Shown: piece after piece, positions 33,006-38,401 of the stretch
How the letters are laid out: the number at the start of each line of letters is the position of its first letter
Numbering within the stretch: the stretch's first letter is position 1
NCBI RefSeq assembly: GCF_040137905.1
Contig: NZ_JBEFDG010000098.1
Coordinates: 1-38,401, forward strand
Reading direction: 5' to 3'
Origin: Corticimicrobacter sp040137905
GTDB lineage: Bacteria; Pseudomonadota; Gammaproteobacteria; Burkholderiales; Burkholderiaceae_B
DNA length: 38,401 bases
The notes under the pieces: generated by a model
The model's input: the letters and a program-made list of their open reading frames with translations, nothing else
Database searches by the model: none
What the model was told of the DNA's origin: nothing
Translations under genes and position numbers: made by a program

Positions 33006-33794
33006 TCAGTGGCGTGATTCTTCGAAGGTCACGGCAGCCGCAAGGCGTACCAACAGGGTTTCCAGCAGCAGGCCGACGATGCCGATCACGAAAATGGCGA
33101 TGATGATGTGGTTGACGTTCAGGTTGTTCCATTCATCCCAGAGCCAGAAGCCGATGCCGACGCCGCCGGTCAGCATTTCTGCCGCCACGATGACCAGCCA
33201 GGCCGTTCCCACGGCCAGCCGCACACCGGTCAGCATGTAGGGCAGGACGGCGGGCAGCAGGATGCGGGTCGCGATTTTCCACTCCGACAGGGCCAGTACA
33301 CGGGCCACATTCATGTAATCCTGCGGGACCCGCTGTACCCCCACGGCGGTGTTGATGACCATGGGCCAGATCGAGCAGATGAAAATGGTCCAGATGGCGG
33401 CGGGATTGGCGGCCTTGAAGACCAGCAGGCCGATGGGCAGCCATGCCAGCGGCGAGACGGGACGCAGCAGGCTGATGATCGGGTTGAGCATGCGACCCAG
33501 GAAGGCAGAGCGGCCAATCATGAATCCCAGTGGAATGCCGACCAGTGCCGCCAGACCGAAGCCCAGGCCGACGCGTTGCAGCGAGGCCAGTACATTCCAG
33601 CCAATCCCCTGGTCATTCGGCCCGGCCCGATAGAACGGGTCGGAAAACAGCACGACAGCCGAGTTCCAGGTTTCCAGCGGTGGCGGGATGCCATCGCCCT
33701 GTTGGGACAGGATTTGCCAGAACAGCAGTACCAGCAGGAAACCCAGCAGGGGGGGCAGAATGGCTTGCAACCATCGGTTCAGAATATTTCTCAC
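33006..33794 (-). CDS. nrtB: Nitrate ABC transporter permease NrtB
   Basis: A 262-residue inner-membrane permease with about six membrane helices. Family-specific segments include LLVLLFWQILS, GIGWNVLASLQRVGLGFGLAALVGIPLG, SLLRPVSPLAWLPIGLLVFK, IWPMVINTAVGVQRVP and the EAA-type loop with NVARVLALSEWKIATRILLPAVLPY. The NPAAIWTIFICSIWP stretch is typical of nitrate rather than sulfonate permeases. It begins 20 bp after nrtA and 10 bp before the ATPase gene. Confidence 0.95.
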   Translation of the reverse strand: MRNILNRWLQAILPPLLGFLLVLLFWQILSQQGDGIPPPLETWNSAVVLFSDPFYRAGPNDQGIGWNVLASLQRVGLGFGLAALVGIPLGFMIGRSAFLGRMLNPIISLLRPVSPLAWLPIGLLVFKAANPAAIWTIFICSIWPMVINTAVGVQRVPQDYMNVARVLALSEWKIATRILLPAVLPYMLTGVRLAVGTAWLVIVAAEMLTGGVGIGFWLWDEWNNLNVNHIIIAIFVIGIVGLLLETLLVRLAAAVTFEESRH

Positions 33795-33814
33795 AGCATG
33801 CTCCCGTGCCGCGC

Positions 33815-35059
33815 TCAGGCGTGGATATCGAAAGATTCGGCGTAGGCGGCCGGGTCCTGCCCGTCCCAGGTTTTTCCGCCCAGCAGCGTGCTGCTGCGCA
33901 GATCGCTGTCCGGCACGGCAACGCCTGCAGCGGCGGCGGCTTCTCGGTAGAGGTCTGTCCGGTTGAGACGCCGGGCCACGGCCAGATAGTCTGGGTGATC
34001 GGCCAGCAGGCCCCAGCGCTTGTGCTGGGTCAGGAACCAGGCCGCATCGGAGGTATAGGGATAGTTGACCTTGCCGGTGTCGTGGAACTTCATGTGATTG
34101 GGGTCATCCCAGGTCTTGCCCAGGCCATCCTGGTAATGCCCCTGGATGCGGTCGATGATGGCGGCCCGGCTGGTGTTCACATAGGCTCGGGCGGCGATGG
34201 TGTCGGCCATCTGCTCGCGGTTGTCCGGTGTGCTGTCGATCCAGCGGCTGGCCTCCAGAAGGGCGGCGATGACCGCCTTGCAGGTGTTGGGATGCTGTTC
34301 GGCAAAGGCTTGCGTCGTGCCGAGCACCTTTTCGGGATGATCCGGCCAGATGTCCTGCGAGGATGCTGCGTGGATTGAGACGCCATCCAGGATGCCACGC
34401 ATGTTCCAGGGTTCACCCACCGAGAAGCCGTCCATGTTGCCGACCCGAGCATTGGCAATCATCTGCGGGGGCGGCACGGTGATGACCTTGATGTCCTGCA
34501 TCGGATTGATGCCGGCGCTGGCCAGCCAGTAGTACAGCCACATGGCATGGGTGCCGGTCGGGAAGGTCTGGGCGAATGTGTATTCGCGCGGTTCCCGCTT
34601 CATCAGGGCGGCCAGAGAGGCCAGGTCGGTGGCACCGGCCTCGGCCAGTTTCCTGGAGAGGGAAATGCCCTGCCCGTTGCGGTTGAGCGTCATCAGGTTG
34701 GCCATGTCGGCTTGCGGGCCGCCGATGCCGACCTGCAGGCCGACCAGCTCACCGTAGAGGATATGGCTGAAATCGTTCTCGCCATTGAGCTGCTTGTCCC
34801 GGATCGTGGCCCAGTTCGCTTCTTTGCTGGGGATGATCTTGATGCCGTATTTTTCGTCCAGGCCCAGCGCCGAGGCCATGACGATGCTGGCACAGTCCGT
34901 CAGCGGAATGAAGCCGATCCGGACCTCCTTCTTTTCCGGCGTGCCCATGCCGTTGGCGGCAGCACGAGCAGGGAGCAGGGCGGGCGCGCAGAGCAGTGCA
35001 CCCATGGCGGTGGCGCTGCGCATGAAGCTGCGGCGTGTCTTCAGGATGGTATCGGTCAT
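33815..35059 (-). CDS. nrtA: Nitrate ABC transporter substrate-binding protein NrtA
   Basis: A 414-residue binding protein of the NrtA/NasF family. A twin-arginine-like leader, TRRSFMRSATAMGALL, precedes the mature protein, which starts KKEVRIGFIPLTDCASIVMASALGLDEKYGI. Family motifs NDFSHILYGELVGLQVGIGG, FPTGTHAMWLYYWLASAGI and GNMDGFSVGEPWNMRGI are present; the last two are parts of the nitrate-binding cleft of NrtA. The ATG at 35059 has an AAGGGAA site; the frame continues upstream to 35209 but without a convincing start. It lies 74 bp after nirD, the widest gap in the operon. Confidence 0.95.
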   Translation of the reverse strand: MTDTILKTRRSFMRSATAMGALLCAPALLPARAAANGMGTPEKKEVRIGFIPLTDCASIVMASALGLDEKYGIKIIPSKEANWATIRDKQLNGENDFSHILYGELVGLQVGIGGPQADMANLMTLNRNGQGISLSRKLAEAGATDLASLAALMKREPREYTFAQTFPTGTHAMWLYYWLASAGINPMQDIKVITVPPPQMIANARVGNMDGFSVGEPWNMRGILDGVSIHAASSQDIWPDHPEKVLGTTQAFAEQHPNTCKAVIAALLEASRWIDSTPDNREQMADTIAARAYVNTSRAAIIDRIQGHYQDGLGKTWDDPNHMKFHDTGKVNYPYTSDAAWFLTQHKRWGLLADHPDYLAVARRLNRTDLYREAAAAAGVAVPDSDLRSSTLLGGKTWDGQDPAAYAESFDIHA

Positions 35060-35133
35060 GATGTTTTCCCTTGCATGCAGTGATTGGAATGGGCCTGTAG
35101 GCGATATGGCGTGTGGCCGGACAAAGGCGTGAT

Positions 35134-35484
35134 TCAGCCTATTTCCACCCAGTCGCCATTGATCCGGGCGGGCCAGATACGCAGGCTCTGTTCCGGGTAT
35201 TGCAGGCATTGCCCGTCGCGCAGCCGGAATTGCTGCTTGTAGAGGGGGGATGAAATGACCGGCTCATCCTGCACGCACCCCACCAGTCCGCGCCCGATGA
35301 CATTGGCCCCGGAGCGGGGGTCGCGGTTGTCGATGGCAAATACGGTGTCGCCTTGTTCGCTGTCTGGCACCAGCACCAGGGCAATCTGGTGCTCTCCGAC
35401 CAGGGCTACCACTCCCGAGCGGGCAACCAGATCCTGGCGGTGGCAGACCGGCTGCCAGCGGGGGAACGACGTGATGGCTTTCAT
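35134..35484 (-). CDS. nirD: Nitrite reductase [NAD(P)H] small subunit NirD
   Basis: A 116-residue protein with a Rieske-like beta fold that lacks the Cys/His cluster ligands, as is usual for NirD. Conserved parts are the LVARSGVVALVGEHQIALVLV strand pair, VFAIDNRDPRSGANVIGRGLVG and the SPLYKQQFRLRDGQCLQYPE segment. It associates with NirB to form the cytoplasmic siroheme nitrite reductase. Its ATG overlaps the nirB stop codon (ATGA). Confidence 0.95.
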   Translation of the reverse strand: MKAITSFPRWQPVCHRQDLVARSGVVALVGEHQIALVLVPDSEQGDTVFAIDNRDPRSGANVIGRGLVGCVQDEPVISSPLYKQQFRLRDGQCLQYPEQSLRIWPARINGDWVEIG

Positions 35485-38036
35485 GATGCAATCTCCTCTG
35501 CAATCGGGATGACGCGGGCGGGGCGCGGTTGACCGCGTTCCTGTTCAAAACGGATGTCGGGATCGCTGCGCGAATCGTTGACGAAAGTGCGGAAACGCTT
35601 GAGTTTTTCAGGGTCGGACAGGGCATTGGCCCATTCGCACTCATAGCGGTCCACGATGAGTTGCATCTGCGCTTCGAGTTGCCCGGCCAGGCCCAGGCTG
35701 TCGTCGATGACAACGGCCTTCAGGTAGTCCAGTCCGCCCTCCAGGGATTCCCGCCAGACTGCCGTGCGCTGCAGCTTGTCGGCGGTGCTGATGTAGAACA
35801 TCAGCAGGCGGTCGATATAGCGGATCAGGGTGGCGTCATCGAGATCTGTCGCAAACAGTTCGGCATGGCGCGGGCGCATGCCGCCGTTGCCGCAGACGTA
35901 CAGGTTCCAGCCCTGTTCGGTCGCGATCACGCCGATGTCCTTGCTCTGCGCCTCGGCACATTCGCGGGTGCAGCCCGAGACGGCAAACTTCAATTTGTGC
36001 GGGGCACGCAGTCCTTTGTAGCGGTGTTCGATATGCAGGGCCATGGCGACACTGTCCTGCACACCGTAGCGGCACCAGGTGCTGCCTACACAGGATTTCA
36101 CGGTACGGGTGGATTTGCCGTAGGCATGGCCGGTCTCGAAGCCGGCCTCGATCAGCTCGGCCCAGATTTCCGGCAGCTCGTGCAATTGGGCACCGAACAG
36201 GTCGATCCGCTGGCCGCCCGTGATCTTGGTGTAGAGCTGGTACTTGCGGGCGATCTGGCCGATGGCAATCAGGCCGTCGGGGGTGATTTCCCCACCGGGA
36301 ATGCGCGGCACCACCGAATAGGTGCCGTTTTTCTGCATGTTGGCCATGAAAGTATCGTTGGTGTCCTGCAAGGGCACCAGGGCCGGGTTCTGGATAGGGC
36401 GGTTCCAGCACGAAGCCAGAACAGACCCGACGATGGGCTTGCAGATGTCGCAACCGAGCGCGTTACCCCGGCCATGCCTGGCATGCACCTGCTCGAAGGT
36501 TTCCAGCCCTTCCACGCGGACACAGGCATACAGTTCCTGGCGGGTCAGTGCAAAGTGCTCGCACAGGCTTTTGTCGACTGCCACGCCGCGCGCAGTCAGC
36601 TCATGATCGAAGACCTGCTTGAGGAGCGCGGCACATCCGCCGCAACCGGTAGCCGCCTTGGTGCAGGCCTTGAGCTCACCCAGATCGGTGCAGCCAGCGT
36701 CGATGGCATTGCAGATGGCACCCTTGGTGACGTTGTGGCAGGAACAGATCGTGGCCGAGGCCGGCAGGGCATCCACACCCAGCGTAGGCGTGGCAGAGCC
36801 CTGGGGCAGGATCAGCGCGGCAGGATCTGCCGGTGGCGCAATGCCGTTGCTGACATACTGGGAGAGCGTGTCGTAATAGCTGTTGTCACCTACCAGGACG
36901 GCACCCAGCACGCGCTTGCCGTCTTCGGAGATCACCAGGCGGCGGTAGCTGGCAGTGATTTCGTCGATATAGCGATAACTGCGGGCCCCCGGCGTGGCGG
37001 CATGGGCATCGCCGATGGAGCCGACATCCACCCCCAGCAATTTGAGCTTGGTGGACATGTCCGCGCCCTCAAAGGGCGATGCCTCCATATCGCAGAGACG
37101 GGCCGCCACACAGCGCGCCATCTGGTAGCCGGGGGCGACCAGGCCGAAGACGGCATCGTTCCAGGCCGCACACTCTCCCATGGCAGAAATGGCCGGGTCG
37201 CTGGTTCGGCACAGACTGTCGATGGCAATACCGCCCCGCTTGCCCAGTGCCAGGCCGGCGGTCCGGGCCAGTTCGTCGCGAGGCCGGATACCTGCGGAAA
37301 AAACGATGAGATCGGTTTCCAGCACGTCGCCGTCGGCAAAGTGCATGCCGTATCGGTGCGTGCTGCCGGGGTGTATGGCGTGCGTGGCACGATCCAGGTG
37401 AACCTGCACTCCAAGGGCTTCGATCCGTGCTTTCAGGGCGGCACCGCCCTGCGGATCGAGCTGTACGGGCATCAGGCGTGGTGCAAACTCGACGATGTGG
37501 GCTTCCAGTCCCAGCAGTCGCAGGGCATTGGCAGCTTCAAGTCCGAGCAGGCCACCGCCCACGACGACGCCGCGTCGGGCATTGCGGGCGGCCATGCGGA
37601 TCGTGTCCAGATCGTCCAGGGTGCGGTAGACCAGGCGGGCGTTGTCCGCAGCACCGTCGATCTGTGGCACGAACGGATACGACCCGGTTGCCAGGATCAG
37701 GTGGTCGTATCGATGGCGACCCCGGCTGGTCAGGATTTCCTGCCGGGTGCGATCGATTTCCAGCACGTCGGCATTCAGATGCAGTGTCAGGCCAGGCGTG
37801 GTGTACAGGGAACCATCGCCCAGTGCCATCGACTCGGCATCGCGGCCACTCAGGTACTCCGACAGATGGACCCGGTCATAGGCCCGGCTGCGCTCTTCAC
37901 CGAAGATATGAATGTCGTAGCGTGCGGTTGCGCCATGGGCGACCAATTGCTCCGCACAGTGATGGCTGACCATGCCATGACCGATGATGATGAGTGTGGG
38001 CCGATCCTGGCGAGGGGCAGAAGACGCGATGTTCAT
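35481..38036 (-). CDS. nirB: Nitrite reductase [NAD(P)H] large subunit NirB
   Basis: An 851-residue enzyme that reduces nitrite to ammonium with six electrons. Domains in order: FAD- and NAD(P)H-binding pyridine nucleotide-disulfide oxidoreductase (about 10-400; IIIGHGMVSHHC, GVVVGGGLLGLEAANAL), a BFD-like [2Fe-2S] region (about 430-470; ICSCHNVTKGAICNAIDAGC with CGGC), then the siroheme/[4Fe-4S] ferredoxin-nitrite reductase half. The cluster and siroheme ligands are CVGSTWC near residue 650 and CTREC near residue 690. The ATG at 38036 is preceded by AAGGA at a normal distance; the open frame continues far upstream through the leader but that part overlaps the terminator and promoter. First gene of the nitrate operon. 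Confidence 0.97.
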   Translation of the reverse strand: MNIASSAPRQDRPTLIIIGHGMVSHHCAEQLVAHGATARYDIHIFGEERSRAYDRVHLSEYLSGRDAESMALGDGSLYTTPGLTLHLNADVLEIDRTRQEILTSRGRHRYDHLILATGSYPFVPQIDGAADNARLVYRTLDDLDTIRMAARNARRGVVVGGGLLGLEAANALRLLGLEAHIVEFAPRLMPVQLDPQGGAALKARIEALGVQVHLDRATHAIHPGSTHRYGMHFADGDVLETDLIVFSAGIRPRDELARTAGLALGKRGGIAIDSLCRTSDPAISAMGECAAWNDAVFGLVAPGYQMARCVAARLCDMEASPFEGADMSTKLKLLGVDVGSIGDAHAATPGARSYRYIDEITASYRRLVISEDGKRVLGAVLVGDNSYYDTLSQYVSNGIAPPADPAALILPQGSATPTLGVDALPASATICSCHNVTKGAICNAIDAGCTDLGELKACTKAATGCGGCAALLKQVFDHELTARGVAVDKSLCEHFALTRQELYACVRVEGLETFEQVHARHGRGNALGCDICKPIVGSVLASCWNRPIQNPALVPLQDTNDTFMANMQKNGTYSVVPRIPGGEITPDGLIAIGQIARKYQLYTKITGGQRIDLFGAQLHELPEIWAELIEAGFETGHAYGKSTRTVKSCVGSTWCRYGVQDSVAMALHIEHRYKGLRAPHKLKFAVSGCTRECAEAQSKDIGVIATEQGWNLYVCGNGGMRPRHAELFATDLDDATLIRYIDRLLMFYISTADKLQRTAVWRESLEGGLDYLKAVVIDDSLGLAGQLEAQMQLIVDRYECEWANALSDPEKLKRFRTFVNDSRSDPDIRFEQERGQPRPARVIPIAEEIAS

Positions 38037-38068
38037 GTGTGATTCCTTGCAAACAATGCCGCCGCCAA

Positions 38069-38110
38069 GACAAAAGGCGCTCCTGACCTGGGAGGGTCGG
38101 GGGCGCCTTT
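38069..38110 (-). terminator. Intrinsic terminator in the nirB leader (attenuator)
   Basis: In the transcribed strand AAAGGCGC (38110-38103) pairs with GCGCCTTT (38080-38073), with an inner GACC/GGTC stem and a six-base loop CTCCCA, and is followed by TTTTGTCTT. It lies between the promoter and the nirB start, 33 bp before the start codon, so it must be bypassed for the operon to be expressed. With nasR in the same operon, this is best read as the antitermination target region. Function is inferred from structure and context. Confidence 0.75.
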
Positions 38111-38111
38111 G

Positions 38112-38155
38112 CCGGTACTGCACAGGTTGTCTGGGCGAGAAAACTTCTCTACCGG
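38112..38155 (-). promoter_or_regulatory. 5' leader hairpin region, candidate NasR (ANTAR) recognition RNA
   Basis: Between the predicted transcript start (about 38151) and the terminator the leader contains GAGAA-GTT-TTCTC (38149-38137), a perfect hairpin at the extreme 5' end, and a small CAG-ACAAC-CTG stem-loop further on. An outer inverted repeat, TACCGG and CCGGTA, brackets both, though its first arm may be only partly transcribed. ANTAR proteins recognise two adjacent hairpins with six-base loops carrying A at position 1 and G at position 4; I cannot fit both loops to that rule with confidence. Confidence 0.4.
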
Positions 38156-38160
38156 TAATC

Positions 38161-38178
38161 AAGCAATATCTGTGCCAG
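38161..38178 (-). promoter_or_regulatory. Sigma-54 (-24/-12) promoter of the nitrate assimilation operon
   Basis: On the minus strand CTGGCACAGATATTGCTT fits the consensus TGGCAC-N5-TTGC without a mismatch and with the required 10-bp distance between GG and GC. Transcription should begin near 38151, giving a leader of about 115 nt before nirB. The leader length resembles that of the Klebsiella nasF operon. Sigma-54 use points to NtrC and nitrogen-limitation control. Confidence 0.88.
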
Positions 38179-38401
38179 ACCGGATGCGGACTGGGGAAAA
38201 CCCGGTGCTGTGCCGTGCGAAAGCCCGTGAACCGGGAGGGCATGGCCTGCTGTGATTGCCTGAGTGGTGTGGGCCTGCGCGCCGGACTTGGTGCGCAGGT
38301 GCCTGGATATGCACTGTTGCGGCGCACCCGGCACCATCAGGGTTCATCAGGCCGGTGCGGGGCAGGAAAGGGGAGAAACATGAAGAATGGATGAGGGTTG
38401 G
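38179..38401. other. Upstream regulatory region of the nirB operon, no gene seen
   Basis: The 365 bp from the nirB start codon to the window edge carry no convincing gene. The nearest part holds the leader, the terminator and the sigma-54 promoter. The remainder contains the NtrC-like site and two long imperfect repeats of ATCAGG with flanking GGTGC words (38320-38360). Any gene beyond 38401 is outside the window. Open frames here lack ribosome binding sites and match no family I know. Confidence 0.6.
38310..38326. promoter_or_regulatory. NtrC-like binding site upstream of the nirB promoter
   Basis: TGCACTGTTGCGGCGCA is an imperfect 17-bp palindrome close to the NtrC consensus TGCACC-N5-GGTGCA (10 of 12 specified positions, by eye). 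It is about 140 bp upstream of the sigma-54 promoter, a normal enhancer distance. Being in GC-rich DNA with several GGTGC-like words nearby, it could be a chance match. Confidence 0.45.

Noticed and set aside
35529..38042. Long plus-strand open frame opposite nirB
   Set aside because: nirB is complete with all cofactor motifs. The opposite frame is a codon-bias artefact of GC-rich sequence.
38328..38370. Further NtrC sites in the GGTGC-rich distal region
   Set aside because: The half-sites are separated by about 18 bp instead of 5, so they do not form the normal NtrC palindrome.
1..38401. Mobile elements, tRNA, rRNA, CRISPR arrays or phage genes
   Set aside because: None was seen on reading both strands. 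The only sizeable repeat is the inverted pair within the yncE-type genes, which has no transposase or target-site signs.

Overview
The window is GC-rich chromosomal DNA from a betaproteobacterium, most likely Burkholderiales and Alcaligenaceae-like. That placement is an inference from gene order (dacC-ybeD-lipB-lipA), the dctABD and ubiUVT loci and codon use; no rRNA or marker gene fixes the genus. I see no insertion sequence, integrase, tRNA, rRNA or CRISPR array. Nearly all of the sequence is coding, with compact operons and many ATGA-type overlaps.

Layout. (1) 1-4401, + strand: D-Ala-D-Ala carboxypeptidase, YbeD, the lipoate synthesis pair LipB and LipA, and an unrecognised lipoprotein. 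(2) 4402-6679, - strand: a protein with a barstar-like N-terminus, an exported protein of unknown function and a GntR/FadR-type regulator. (3) 6779-11589: the dctBD two-component system divergent from the C4-dicarboxylate carrier dctA, with a sigma-54 promoter and a palindromic enhancer candidate between them. (4) 11590-14158: ubiU-ubiV-ubiT for O2-independent ubiquinone synthesis, behind an FNR-type box. (5) 14155-20962: a small orphan gene, two divergent YncE-type beta-propeller genes sharing a recently homogenised 3' part, a TonB-dependent receptor with an STN signalling domain, and fecR/fecI on the other strand. (6) 21134-25824, + strand: a basic-amino-acid ABC transporter (hisJQMP type) followed by the periplasmic methionine sulfoxide reductase pair msrP-msrQ. 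(7) 38178 down to 25870, - strand: a nitrate assimilation operon nirB-nirD-nrtA-nrtB-nrtC-nasA-cobA-nasR.

How the genes work together. The nitrate operon looks self-contained. NrtABC imports nitrate. A 1393-residue fusion of a molybdopterin nitrate reductase with a CysJ-like flavoreductase reduces it to nitrite, and NirBD reduces nitrite to ammonium. CobA supplies the siroheme precursor. NasR is a nitrate-sensing ANTAR antiterminator encoded last. Upstream of nirB there is a textbook -24/-12 promoter, an NtrC-like site, and a roughly 115-nt leader ending in an intrinsic terminator, the arrangement expected for sigma-54/NtrC control plus NasR-relieved attenuation. The dct locus shows the same sigma-54 logic with its own activator. 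The fec-type genes form a surface-signalling set around a YncE/receptor module whose components are also neighbours in E. coli (yncE/yncD). The ubiUVT operon with its FNR-type box indicates that the organism can make ubiquinone without oxygen.

The points most worth a second look are the single-chain nitrate reductase, the self-regulating attenuator of the nitrate operon, the oxygen-independent ubiquinone operon, the converted yncE duplication, and the small orphan or barstar-like genes.
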